DNA of 64,000 bases, taken from positions 62,001-126,000 of the forward strand of contig NZ_JAVHZV010000018.1 of the NCBI RefSeq assembly GCF_031119625.1. The letters run 5' to 3'. The position numbers and the translations under genes are program-made. Below, in pieces: positions 1 to 7,903 of the stretch. This DNA is from Pseudomonas sp. G34. Its GTDB lineage: Bacteria > Pseudomonadota > Gammaproteobacteria > Pseudomonadales > Pseudomonadaceae. The notes under the pieces are model-generated. The model saw nothing but the letters and a program-made list of their open reading frames with translations. It searched no databases and was not told the DNA's origin. Every line of letters starts with the position of its first letter. Position 1 is the stretch's first letter.

Positions 1-59
1 TTCTTCGGTGCGTTGTCGGCGGCGGTGGCAGGTACGTTTGCGGCGAGAGTGTCGGCCAT
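1..59 (-). CDS. fliF: FliF flagellar MS-ring protein, N-terminal fragment
   Basis: Only the first 19 codons are present; the gene runs off the left edge. The visible start reads MADTLAANVPATAADNAPK, which fits the low-complexity Ala-rich N-terminus of pseudomonad FliF. The ATG lies 16 nt after the fliE stop, with a GGGG-type ribosome site in the gap, so it is the second gene of the fliE operon. FliF forms the inner-membrane MS ring on which the flagellar basal body is built. The call rests mostly on position behind fliE. Confidence 0.75.
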   Translation of the reverse strand, partial: MADTLAANVPATAADNAPK

Positions 60-75
60 GATCGAAATCTACCCC

Positions 76-405
76 TTAAACCGGCATCTGCATGATGTCT
101 TGATAGGCCTGAACCAGCTTGTTGCGCACTTGGGTCATGGCCTGGAACGAGACACTGGATTTTTGCGAGGCGATCATCACGTCGGTCAGGTCGACGCCGC
201 TCTGGCCCATTTCGAAGGCGTTGGCCAGTTGGCCGGCTGCCTGCTGGGTTTCGCTGACCTTGTTCACCGCCTGCCCGAGCATGTCCGAGAAGCTCGGCGC
301 GCCGACTTCCTGGGCCTCGGCCACGGCTGGCTTGCGCGCCATGGCCTCGGCCTGCATGGAGCGCATTTCCAGCATTAGACGATTGAACGCGACACCCTGA
401 CTCAT
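76..405 (-). CDS. fliE: FliE flagellar hook-basal body protein
   Basis: A 109-residue protein of the usual FliE length. The C-terminal half carries the family signature ([21 protein letters not shown], then a [17 protein letters not shown] ending). FliE is the periplasmic adaptor joining the MS ring to the rod and is an early substrate of the flagellar export apparatus. It is the first gene of an operon continuing into fliF, with a sigma-54 promoter about 60 bp upstream. In pseudomonads the two-component genes fleSR usually precede fliE; here the upstream gene is a ComEA-like ORF. Confidence 0.95.
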   Translation of the reverse strand: MSQGVAFNRLMLEMRSMQAEAMARKPAVAEAQEVGAPSFSDMLGQAVNKVSETQQAAGQLANAFEMGQSGVDLTDVMIASQKSSVSFQAMTQVRNKLVQAYQDIMQMPV

Positions 406-462
406 GACCTTTCCTCCACTGACCGCGGTTTTTTGACGCCGCGTGTGCTTTGCAAGGGTGAT

Positions 463-479
463 TGCAACAAGGGTGCCAA
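463..479 (-). promoter_or_regulatory. Sigma-54 (RpoN) promoter of fliE
   Basis: On the minus strand the sequence reads GGCACCCTTGTTGC. The -24 element GGCAC and the -12 element TTGC are separated by exactly 5 nt, matching the RpoN consensus. The predicted start of transcription is near position 452, about 45 nt before the fliE ATG. FleR-dependent sigma-54 control of fliE is established in P. aeruginosa; that FleR acts here is inference. Confidence 0.85.
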
Positions 480-587
480 CTACCTGGGCGCCATGAAATC
501 TGCGATCACCAGGCGAGCAAGCAGAAAGCGCGCCAGCCAGGCTCGCGATAGAGGATAGAGATGCAGTGATGAAAAGCTGTTGCCCAT

Positions 588-619
588 GAAAAAGCCGCGC
601 CTGGCGAAGCAGGCGCGGC
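588..619 (-). terminator. Rho-independent terminator of the comEA-like gene
   Basis: A perfect 10-bp stem (arms 594-603 and 610-619, 6-nt loop) lies just after the stop at 635. On the minus strand it is followed by a run of five T. It should insulate fliE from read-through. Confidence 0.85.
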
Positions 620-634
620 CTGGGGGGCCAGCAG

Positions 635-961
635 CTACTGGCTGATGGTCAGCTTGTCGCGGTTGCGTTCGAGCAATGCGGCGCCGATGCCTTTGACTTC
701 GAGCAGTTCGTCCACCGAGGCAAAGTCACCATGGGTATCGCGATAAGCGACGATGGCCTGTGCCTTTACCGCGCCAACGCCACTGAGCTCGCGTTGCAGG
801 GTCTCGGCGTCGGCAGTATTGAGGTTGATGGGATTGAGTTCGGCCACTTGCTGGGCCACGGGCTCGGTAGCCGGTGCCTTCGCCGCCTCGTTGGCGCTGG
901 CCAGCACTGACGCACTGGCAACCACGGAAAACAGCAGGGCTTGCAGGGTAGTTTTCAGCAT
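635..961 (-). CDS. ComEA-like helix-hairpin-helix protein
   Basis: A 108-residue exported protein: a signal peptide ([23 protein letters not shown]), a short linker, then a double helix-hairpin-helix domain ([19 protein letters not shown], later [16 protein letters not shown]). This is the DNA-binding fold of ComEA, which holds incoming DNA in the periplasm during natural transformation. In Pseudomonas such proteins are often stand-alone and their role in uptake is not always shown. The start at 961 was chosen because AGAGGA lies 8 nt upstream; in-frame ATGs further upstream lack this. It is monocistronic, with its own terminator. Confidence 0.85.
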   Translation of the reverse strand: MLKTTLQALLFSVVASASVLASANEAAKAPATEPVAQQVAELNPINLNTADAETLQRELSGVGAVKAQAIVAYRDTHGDFASVDELLEVKGIGAALLERNRDKLTISQ

Positions 962-1143
962 GATCAACATCCTCTGTAAGTTCCACTCGGGTTGAGCGAC
1001 GCGGGTGTTCCTCACGCCGCAGGATGAAAATAGCCAGTCTGAACGCCACGTCAAAGGAGCCTTTGTAACTACGTTTTCCGCGTCTATCTAAAGCCCTTGC
1101 TCGCCGCTAAGATGCGCGTCTCCATTACCATGCGTGTTCGACC

Positions 1144-2700
1144 ATGCCTGCCACCGCTCGCTTTCCTCTGCTCCCCTATCTCTGCGCCTGCATCGTCGGT
1201 TTTCTCGCACTTGGCAGCCTTTGGCAAACCATCGGCAAGCCGGTAACCCTGGCCGACGCGGCCACGCCGACCCACAAGCTGCAGTGCGCGTCCTACACGC
1301 CGTTCGGCAAGGACCAGTCGCCCTTCGATCTGCCCCTGCAGATCCGCCCGGAGCAGATGGACACCGACCTGGCGCTGCTGGCCGAGCGCTTTCAATGCAT
1401 CCGCACCTATTCGGTCACCGGCCTGGAGAAGCTGCCGGAACTGGCCCGCAAGCATGGCCTGAAGCTGATCACCGGTGCCTGGGTGAGCCGTAACCCGCAT
1501 GACACGGCCATCGAAATCCAGGGCCTGATCAAGCTGGCCAAGGAAAATCCGGATGTGGTCGAGGCGGTCATCGTCGGCAACGAAGCGTTGCTGCGCAAGG
1601 AAGTCACCGGCGGGCAGCTGGTCGAGCTGATCAACCAGGTCAAGGCCGAGATCAGCCAGCCGGTCACCTATGCCGACGTCTGGGAGTTCTGGCTCAAGCA
1701 CCCGGAAGTCGCGCCAGCGGTCGACTTCATCACCATCCACCTGCTGCCGTACTGGGAAGACAACCCGGCCGGCATCGACGCGGCCCTGCATGAAGTGACC
1801 GAAGTGCGCGAGCTGTTCGGCAAGCAGTTCGCCCCCAAGGACATCATGATCGGCGAGACCGGCTGGCCCAGCGAAGGCCGCCAGCGTGAAACCGCGGTGC
1901 CCAGCCGCGTCAACCAGGCCACCTTCATTCGCGGTTTCGTCGCCCTGGCCGAGCAGCATGGCTGGCGCTACAACCTGATCGAAGCCTTCGACCAACCCTG
2001 GAAACGGGTCAGCGAGGGCGCGGTGGGCGGTTTCTGGGGGCTGTACGACGCCGATCGCCAGGACAAGTCGATCCTCGCCGGGCCGGTCTCCAACCTGCCC
2101 CATTGGCCGCTGTGGCTGGCCATCAGCGCCGGCGTTCTGGGCTTCGGGCTGCTGGTCGGTGGTCGCCCGAGCTCGCCGCGCAACGCCGTGCTGCTGCCAT
2201 TGCTGGCCGCCTTGGGCGCTGGCTGCATCGGCCTGTGGGCGGAGCTGGCCTGGGTGACCAGCCGCTACCTCGGCGAATGGCTGTGGGCGGGTGCCCTGGT
2301 CGCCCTCAACCTGCTGGTACTGGCCCATGCCGCGCTGGCGCTGTCCACGGCGCAGGGCTGGCGGGCCCGGGCCTTCGGCTGGCTGGAGCGACGTGCCGGC
2401 TGGTGGCTGGCGGCAGCCGGTTTCGCCGGCGCGGTGATGATGCTGGCGATGGTGACCGATGCGCGTTATCGCAGCTTCCCCAGCGCCGCGCTGCTGTTGC
2501 CGGCACTGGTTTACCTGCTGCGCCCGGTGGCAGGGCCGCGCCGGGAAATCGCCGTGCTGGCGGTGCTGATCGCCGCCGGCATCGTGCCGCAGCTCTATGA
2601 GGAAACCCTGGACAACCTGCAGGCCATCGGCTGGGCCATTACCAGCGCGCTGTTGGCCGCAGCGCTGTGGCGCAGCCTGCGCCACTCGAAAACCCGCTAA
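1144..2700 (+). CDS. GH17 beta-glucan synthase/glucosyltransferase-like membrane protein
   Basis: A 518-residue protein with an N-terminal hydrophobic anchor (residues 8-28), a glycoside hydrolase family 17 domain (about 45-330), and then at least six hydrophobic segments. The GH17 catalytic pair is visible: acid/base Glu147 in VIVGNEALL and nucleophile Glu238 in IGETGWPSEGR. Bacterial members are annotated as beta-(1-6) glucan synthases, or occur fused to a GT2 domain in NdvB-like cyclic glucan synthases. Here there is no GT2 domain in the gene or next to it, so a remodelling or transferase role on periplasmic glucans is more likely than polymerisation. No strong ribosome site is seen before this ATG. 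Confidence 0.8.
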   Translation: MPATARFPLLPYLCACIVGFLALGSLWQTIGKPVTLADAATPTHKLQCASYTPFGKDQSPFDLPLQIRPEQMDTDLALLAERFQCIRTYSVTGLEKLPELARKHGLKLITGAWVSRNPHDTAIEIQGLIKLAKENPDVVEAVIVGNEALLRKEVTGGQLVELINQVKAEISQPVTYADVWEFWLKHPEVAPAVDFITIHLLPYWEDNPAGIDAALHEVTEVRELFGKQFAPKDIMIGETGWPSEGRQRETAVPSRVNQATFIRGFVALAEQHGWRYNLIEAFDQPWKRVSEGAVGGFWGLYDADRQDKSILAGPVSNLPHWPLWLAISAGVLGFGLLVGGRPSSPRNAVLLPLLAALGAGCIGLWAELAWVTSRYLGEWLWAGALVALNLLVLAHAALALSTAQGWRARAFGWLERRAGWWLAAAGFAGAVMMLAMVTDARYRSFPSAALLLPALVYLLRPVAGPRREIAVLAVLIAAGIVPQLYEETLDNLQAIGWAITSALLAAALWRSLRHSKTR

Positions 2701-2746
2701 CGCTGCCCGGGCGCTGCGCTCGCCGCGCAGCGCCCGGGCAGCGTTA
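2698..2746. terminator. Perfect 21-bp palindrome spanning both stop codons
   Basis: The arms at 2698-2718 and 2726-2746 are exact reverse complements around a 7-nt loop. The left arm begins with the TAA of the GH17 gene and the right arm ends with the TAA of the convergent gene on the other strand. There is no T-tract, so the stem may act as a bidirectional terminator or as an mRNA 3' stabiliser. Confidence 0.65.
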
Positions 2747-3118
2747 GCGGGTCACCACAGCTGGCGCGCGTACCAGACGAAGCAAGGAAATGACGACTGC
2801 GAACACTGCCAGGCTCGCGGTATACAAGGCCAGCGCCGGCAAACCGAGCAGCAGCCCCGGCACGGCCAGGCGCCAGCCCCACACGCCAGGCAGCGCGAAC
2901 GCCAGCAGCGCGCAACCCAGCGCCGCCCAGGCAATGACCCGCAAGTGAATCATCCAGCCCAGGGTGGCGCGTACCTGGCAGGCCAGAAGGCCCGGGTCCT
3001 CGACGCAGCGACCTACCCACTGATCCCCTTCCATGAGCAGGTAGCGCAACGCGTAACTGGCAATCACGCAGACGAGCGCCGCGATCACCAGGGCGACGAT
3101 GGATATACGACGAGGCAT
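2744..3118 (-). CDS. Small inner-membrane protein, unknown function
   Basis: A 124-residue protein with about four hydrophobic segments (roughly 7-28, 45-60, 62-85 and 88-115). It resembles uncharacterised pseudomonad membrane proteins. Two cysteines (VGRCVEDPGLLACQ) lie in the first inter-membrane loop and could form a periplasmic disulphide. It converges on the GH17 gene and shares the palindrome between them. I do not recognise a functional family. Confidence 0.7.
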   Translation of the reverse strand: MPRRISIVALVIAALVCVIASYALRYLLMEGDQWVGRCVEDPGLLACQVRATLGWMIHLRVIAWAALGCALLAFALPGVWGWRLAVPGLLLGLPALALYTASLAVFAVVISLLRLVRAPAVVTR

Positions 3119-3394
3119 GCTGCACTCCAGAGGGCTTGAAAACGGCGCTCAGCATAATCTCCCGGCAGGCGGATGCAAGCGGCAAATCGGGCGCCACCGA
3201 AGCTGACGCATAGGCCCGTGGCAAAGGCCGTTGGCGGCCCAGTCGCCTTCTGGTATACCCGCTGTGCAGCATGGCAGAATTTCCCATGGCACTTTGATAC
3301 AACAGCGGTTGTCCTAGTGATCGCGGCTGATGCCGAAAGCACCGGCTTGCCGGCCCACCTCTGAAAAGAATGTTCTCTTCCAAAGGGATCTTGT

Positions 3395-4693
3395 ATGTCT
3401 TTCATCCCCCGTCTTGCAGCGCTGCTTGGCACCCTGCTGCTCAGCGCCTCCGTGTGGGCCGTCGATGTCGATGCGCAGACCTACGGCTATCCGCTGACCA
3501 ACCCGTTCGAAGCCACCATTGCCACCACGCCGCCGGAGCTGCGCCCCAAGCTGCCGGAAGACGCGGACATCAAGCAGGCTGACTACCGCGTGCGCCTGCG
3601 TCCGGAACGCGAATTCCAGCTGCCGGACAACTTCTGGGCCGTCACCAAGATGAGCTACCGGCTGGCCGAGCAGAATGGCCCGGCACCGCTGATCTTCATC
3701 ATCGCCGGCACCGGTGCGCATTATTCGAGCGGCACGCCCGAGTACCTGAAGAAGCTCTTCTACGGCGCCGGCTACCATGTGGTGCAGCTGTCGTCGCCGA
3801 CCAGCTACGACTTCATGACCTCCGCCTCGCGCTTCGCCACGCCCGGCATCAGCCGCGAGGATGCCGAGGACATGTACCGCGCCATGCAGGCCGTGCGCGC
3901 CCAGCACCCGCGCCTGCAGGTCACCGACTATTACCTGACCGGTTACAGCCTCGGCGCCCTGCATGCGGCGTTCGTCAGCCAGCTGGACGAGACGCGCCGC
4001 AGCTTCAACTTCAAGCGCGTGCTGATGCTCAACCCGCCGGTCAACCTGTACACCTCGATCACCAACCTGGATCGCCTGGTACAGACCCAGGTGAAGGGCA
4101 TCAGCAACCGCACCACCTTCTACGAGCTGGTGCTGGCCAAGCTGACCCGCTACTTCCAGCAGAAGGGCTACGTGGACATCAACGACGCCCTGCTCTACGA
4201 CTTCCAGCAGTCCAAGCAGCACCTGAGCAACGAACAGCTGGCCATGCTAATCGGCACCTCGTTCCGCTTCTCGGCCGCCGATATCGCCTTCACCTCGGAC
4301 CTGATCAACCGCCGTGGCCTGATCACCCCGGTCGACTACCCGATTGGCGAAGGCACCAGCCTGACACCGTTCTTCCGCCGCGCGCTGCAGTGCGACTTCG
4401 ACTGCTACATGACCGAACAGCTGATCCCCATGTGGCGCGCCCGTGATGGCGGCGGCAGCATCACTCAGTTGATCAATGAGGTCAGCCTGTACGGCATCGA
4501 GGATTACCTGAAGAACAGCCCGAAGATCGCGGTGATGCACAACGCCGATGACGTGATCCTCGGCCCCGGCGACCTGGGCTTCCTGCGCCGGACCATGGGC
4601 GATCGCCTGACCGTGTACCCATACGGCGGCCACTGCGGCAACCTCAATTACCGCGTCAACAGCAACGACATGTTGGAGTTCTTCCGTGGCTAA
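3395..4693 (+). CDS. Exported alpha/beta-hydrolase, coupled to mlaA
   Basis: A 432-residue protein with a signal peptide ending near AVWA (residues 16-22). A nucleophile elbow GYSLG places the serine at residue 185. A candidate acid sits in HNADDVILG and a candidate base in YGGHCGNL near the C-terminus, so a complete Ser-Asp-His triad is plausible, with the oxyanion segment in FIIAGTGAH. Such proteins are sometimes misannotated as serine/threonine kinases in Pseudomonas. The stop overlaps the GTG start of mlaA by 8 nt, arguing for translational coupling and a role in envelope lipid handling. That role is inference; the substrate is unknown. Confidence 0.8.
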   Translation: MSFIPRLAALLGTLLLSASVWAVDVDAQTYGYPLTNPFEATIATTPPELRPKLPEDADIKQADYRVRLRPEREFQLPDNFWAVTKMSYRLAEQNGPAPLIFIIAGTGAHYSSGTPEYLKKLFYGAGYHVVQLSSPTSYDFMTSASRFATPGISREDAEDMYRAMQAVRAQHPRLQVTDYYLTGYSLGALHAAFVSQLDETRRSFNFKRVLMLNPPVNLYTSITNLDRLVQTQVKGISNRTTFYELVLAKLTRYFQQKGYVDINDALLYDFQQSKQHLSNEQLAMLIGTSFRFSAADIAFTSDLINRRGLITPVDYPIGEGTSLTPFFRRALQCDFDCYMTEQLIPMWRARDGGGSITQLINEVSLYGIEDYLKNSPKIAVMHNADDVILGPGDLGFLRRTMGDRLTVYPYGGHCGNLNYRVNSNDMLEFFRG

Positions 4694-5465
4694 GTCCTAT
4701 CCTGCTCTCGTACTGTTCACGGCCCTGTTGAGCTGCGGCGCCGCCTCCGCCCAGAGCACCACCGTCGATGACGATGGCTTCAAGCAACCGCTGCGCGAGC
4801 TCAAGTTCAACCCGGGCCTGAACCAGCGCGAGTTCGAGCGTTCCACGCTCTCGGCGCTGGAGGTTCATGATCCGCTGGAGTCGTGGAACCGCCGCGTCTA
4901 TCACTTCAACTACCGGTTCGATCAATGGGTGTTCCTGCCGGTGGTCGACGGCTACCGCTACGTCACCCCAGGCTTCGTGCAAAAGGGCGTGACCAACTTC
5001 TTCAGCAACCTGGGCGACGTCCCCAACCTGGTCAACAGCGCCTTGCAGCTCAAGGGTGAACGCGCCATGAACACCACGGCGCGCCTGCTGTTCAACACCA
5101 CCCTGGGTGTGGCCGGCCTGTGGGATCCGGCCACGCTCATGGGCCTGCCCAAGCAGCGCGAAGATTTCGGCCAGACCCTGGGTTTCTACGGCTCCCCTGC
5201 CGGCCCGTACCTGATGCTGCCGATCCTCGGCCCGTCCAACCTGCGTGATACCACGGGGCTGGTAGTGGACTACGGCATCAACCAGCAGATCAACTACCTC
5301 AACGTCTCCGAAACAAGCAGTGATCACCCCGAGATCATCGTGCTCAGGGGCATCGATCAGCGCGCGACCACCAGCTTCCGCTATGGCCAGCTGAACTCGC
5401 CGTTCGAGTACGAGAAGCTGCGCTTCTTCTATACCGAGTCGCGCAAGCTGCAGATCGCCGAGTGA
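4686..5465 (+). CDS. mlaA: MlaA (VacJ) outer-membrane lipid-asymmetry protein
   Basis: A 259-residue protein with the MlaA core (DPLESWNRRVYHFNYRFD, then VTNFFSNLGDVPNLVNSALQ). MlaA sits in the outer membrane with porins and passes mislocalised phospholipids to MlaC for return to the inner membrane. It begins at a GTG inside the upstream hydrolase gene. The signal peptide has a cysteine (LLSCGAASA) that is a poor lipobox, and signal-peptidase I cleavage after ASA is also possible, so lipidation is uncertain. The rest of the mla system (mlaFEDCB) is not in this window. Confidence 0.92.
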   Translation: MAKSYPALVLFTALLSCGAASAQSTTVDDDGFKQPLRELKFNPGLNQREFERSTLSALEVHDPLESWNRRVYHFNYRFDQWVFLPVVDGYRYVTPGFVQKGVTNFFSNLGDVPNLVNSALQLKGERAMNTTARLLFNTTLGVAGLWDPATLMGLPKQREDFGQTLGFYGSPAGPYLMLPILGPSNLRDTTGLVVDYGINQQINYLNVSETSSDHPEIIVLRGIDQRATTSFRYGQLNSPFEYEKLRFFYTESRKLQIAE

Positions 5466-5470
5466 AAACC

Positions 5471-5496
5471 CTGACGGCGCCCCAGGGCGCCGTCAG
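5471..5496. terminator. Stem-loop after mlaA
   Basis: An 11-12 bp GC-rich inverted repeat (CTGACGGCGCC and its complement) lies 6 nt after the mlaA stop. It has a very short loop and no strong T-tract. It probably ends the hydrolase-mlaA transcript or protects its 3' end. Confidence 0.6.
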
Positions 5497-5595
5497 CACA
5501 TCGACTTTCTCGATAGGTGAGTTGATCTTTTCCCATCCATCTGGCGGCCCGGCTGGCCTACCATGGCCTCATCGTTGTTCACCAGAGCCAGCCAG

Positions 5596-6444
5596 ATGAA
5601 CCCACTACGCCCTGTCCTCGCCATCCAACCGGGCCAGCCGGCCTCCGACGGCGCCGGTGTGCGCCTGAACCGGGTCATCGGCGGCGCCGGTATCGAGCGT
5701 TTCGATCCGTTCCTGATGCTCGATGAATTCAGCACCGACAACGCCGACGACTACATCGCCGGCTTCCCGCCGCATCCGCACCGCGGCTTCGAGACCATCA
5801 CCTACATGCTCGAAGGGCGCATGCGCCACGAGGATCACCTCGGCAACGTCGGCCTGCTGCAAGGCGGCGACGTACAGTGGATGACCGCCGCCCGGGGCAT
5901 CATCCACAGCGAGATGCCCGAACAGGAACAGGGCGCCATGCGCGGTTTCCAGCTGTGGCTGAACCTGCCGGGCCGCGACAAGATGGCCGACCCGGACTAC
6001 CGCGACATCCCCAGTACGCAGATTCCGCGCCTGCGCACCGAACAGAACGTCGAGGTGGTGGTCGTTGCCGGCACTTTCGTCGAAGGCGACAGTCGCCAGA
6101 CCGGCGCTGTACAGCGCCCTCACACCGAGCCGCATCTATTCGATATGCGCCTGCCCGCCGGTAGCGTCGTACGCCCTGAACTGCCGGCAGGTCATCGCGC
6201 CTTGCTGTATGTGTACCAGGGCGAAATCCAGGTACAGCAGAGTCATGAGGCCAAGGCAGGTCGACTGGTAAGGCTCGATGATGAGGGCGCGTTGCTGTTG
6301 AGCAGTGCCGGCGGTGCTTGCGTGCTGCTGATTGCCGGCAAGCCACTGCACGAGCCGATCGTGCAGTACGGGCCGTTCGTGATGAACAGCCGGGAGGAAA
6401 TCGAGCAGGCGCTGCGTGATTTTCGTGACGGCAGCTTTGCCTGA
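5596..6444 (+). CDS. Pirin family protein
   Basis: About 282 residues, two cupin domains. The N-terminal cupin shows the pirin metal-binding pattern: GFPPHPHRGFETITYMLEG with two histidines, then GGDVQWMTAARGIIHSEMP with His and Glu. Bacterial pirins bind Fe(II); some have quercetin dioxygenase activity and others modulate metabolic enzymes. The start at 5596 (MNPLRPVLAIQPG) fits family N-termini better than an in-frame ATG 33 nt upstream, but neither has an obvious ribosome site. Convergent with the DTW gene. Confidence 0.88.
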   Translation: MNPLRPVLAIQPGQPASDGAGVRLNRVIGGAGIERFDPFLMLDEFSTDNADDYIAGFPPHPHRGFETITYMLEGRMRHEDHLGNVGLLQGGDVQWMTAARGIIHSEMPEQEQGAMRGFQLWLNLPGRDKMADPDYRDIPSTQIPRLRTEQNVEVVVVAGTFVEGDSRQTGAVQRPHTEPHLFDMRLPAGSVVRPELPAGHRALLYVYQGEIQVQQSHEAKAGRLVRLDDEGALLLSSAGGACVLLIAGKPLHEPIVQYGPFVMNSREEIEQALRDFRDGSFA

Positions 6445-6458
6445 GCGGGTACTGCCCC

Positions 6459-7058
6459 TCAACGCAGGTGGTTACGCCTGAAGGTCTCCTCCCCCATCGC
6501 CGCGATCTGCCCCTCGATCAGTGCATCGAAGGGTTTGAGCAGTTCACGGTAATCGGCTGGTGCCTCGAGCTGGTTGAGCACCGCGACTATCGCCTCCAGC
6601 GTCGACAGCGAGCCTGCCATCGGCGCCTTGCGCAGGCGATAGCGCGACGGCGGCGCATCGGCCAGGGCCACTCGAGGCAGGGCCGCCAAGGCAGGATTGA
6701 GATAGAGCAGTTTGCGCGCCTTGCGCCAAGTGCCATCGGGCACCACCAGGCGCAGCGGGCGCCCGTCTCCCTCACTGCCGAGCTCGACCACCGAGAGCGC
6801 CTGCTCTCCCGGAAACAGCAGGCAGGTGCGATAACCCGTCTGCGCCAGCCAGCCCGGCAAATCATCGAATGCTTCGCCCACCCACAAGGTGGCATTACGC
6901 AAGCCCAGCACGGCGAGATTGGCTGTGTTGAGCGCGTGGTCGACTTCATCAGGGTGCTGCAGCACGAGAATTTCGGTACGGCTGGGCAAATCGGGGATCA
7001 GCGCGCACAGACAATGGCTTTCTGGTCGTCTGCAGCGGCAACAGCGGGGGCGTGACAT
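6459..7058 (-). CDS. DTW-domain tRNA aminocarboxypropyltransferase
   Basis: A 199-residue protein. The N-terminal cysteine cluster (CCRCRRPESHCLC) and the motif PDGTWRKARKL are hallmarks of the DTW family. Characterised members (TapT/TuaA) transfer the aminocarboxypropyl group of S-adenosylmethionine to uridine in tRNA, forming acp3U. The family motif here reads DGTW, as in the E. coli enzyme. It sits alone between a convergent pirin gene and a divergent DUF1003 gene. Assignment of the exact tRNA position is by analogy only. Confidence 0.85.
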   Translation of the reverse strand: MSRPRCCRCRRPESHCLCALIPDLPSRTEILVLQHPDEVDHALNTANLAVLGLRNATLWVGEAFDDLPGWLAQTGYRTCLLFPGEQALSVVELGSEGDGRPLRLVVPDGTWRKARKLLYLNPALAALPRVALADAPPSRYRLRKAPMAGSLSTLEAIVAVLNQLEAPADYRELLKPFDALIEGQIAAMGEETFRRNHLR

Positions 7059-7201
7059 CGTTGGCTCTCCTCAGCCAGGCAGTGTGCCACAAGCCAACTG
7101 CCGCGTAAGCTGCAGTGGCAACCAGACAACTTTAGTGGTGCTCCAGCCAAGCGCCGTGCCTTTCCACTCACCACTGCGCGCCCTGCCCCATGGAGCCGAC
7201 A

Positions 7202-7741
7202 ATGAACACGCCTGCCGAGCAACCCTCGACCTCCCACCTCGACCCTCTGCGCTTCCACCGCAACCATGCCCACCTGGCGAGCCCTTTCGGAAACGACACC
7301 TTCGCCCTCAAGGCTGAAGCCTTCGCAAGATTCTTCGGCACGCCGATGTTTCTCGGCGTACAAACGCTGATAGTGGTGGCCTGGATCGTCGCGAACACAA
7401 GCGGCCTGAGCAGTTTCGATGCCTATCCGTTCATTTTGCTCAACCTGGCGTTCAGCCTACAGGCTGCCTACGCCGCGCCCCTGATCCTGCTGGCGCAGAC
7501 TCGCCAGGCAGCCCGCGACAAAGCACACTCGGAGGCCGATGCGAAACACCGTGAAGAACTGGCAGTCGCCAACGAGAAACGCCTGGAGAGTGCGGCACAA
7601 CAAAGCACCCAGTTGCTGGAGCTGATTCGTCAGAATACCGAGCTGACGTCCATCACCAAACAACTGAGCGAGCGAATCGAAGGCCTGACGGTAGAGCTGC
7701 ATGAGCGACTGATCAGCAAAGACAGCCGCCCATTGGCCTAG
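7202..7741 (+). CDS. DUF1003 membrane protein
   Basis: A 179-residue protein: a soluble N-terminus, two transmembrane segments (about 53-70 and 78-98) with the DUF1003 pattern (FFGTPMFLGVQTLIVVAWIVAN, YPFILLNLAFSLQAAYAAPLILLAQ), and a C-terminal coiled coil (about 100-170). Function unknown. The ATG at 7202 is preferred to one at 7190 because TGGAG lies 7 nt before it. Its TAG stop is the first three bases of the MITE-like element that follows, so the final codons may have been set by the insertion. Confidence 0.8.
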   Translation: MNTPAEQPSTSHLDPLRFHRNHAHLASPFGNDTFALKAEAFARFFGTPMFLGVQTLIVVAWIVANTSGLSSFDAYPFILLNLAFSLQAAYAAPLILLAQTRQAARDKAHSEADAKHREELAVANEKRLESAAQQSTQLLELIRQNTELTSITKQLSERIEGLTVELHERLISKDSRPLA

Positions 7742-7903
7742 GGTCTGTTGCCGTTTCAACGCGAGCCGCGTTGCCGCGAGAAATCTCGCCAGGTTAGGCG
7801 GAGGACGCAGGGAATGGCATTCCCTTTCCAAGTCCTCCAACGACACATGGCGAGACTTCCCGCGCAACCCGCAGGGCCGTGCGTGAAACGGCAACAGACC
7901 CTA
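7739..7903. mobile_element. MITE-like element with terminal inverted repeats
   Basis: A 165-bp non-coding segment bounded by perfect terminal inverted repeats: GGGTCTGTTGCCGTTTCA, flanked by TA on both sides (arms 7739-7758 and 7884-7903 including TA). Further inside, arms around 7785 and 7848 (GAGAAATCTCGCCA against TGGCGAGACTTC) and a central GGAGGAC...GTCCTCC with GGGAAT/ATTCCC extend the partial palindrome. The size, TIRs, TA duplication and lack of an ORF fit a MITE mobilised in trans by a TA-targeting transposase. It lies between convergent genes and supplies the stop codon of both. Confidence 0.72.

Noticed and set aside
1084..2685. Long open frame on the minus strand (533 codons) opposite the GH17 gene
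   Set aside because: It is Gln/Arg/His-rich shadow coding in GC-rich DNA. The plus strand has a signal anchor, GH17 catalytic motifs and membrane segments.
4725..4750. Firm lipoprotein call for MlaA
   Set aside because: The residues before the cysteine (LLS-C) are a poor lipobox and an ASA cleavage site follows, so lipidation was left open.
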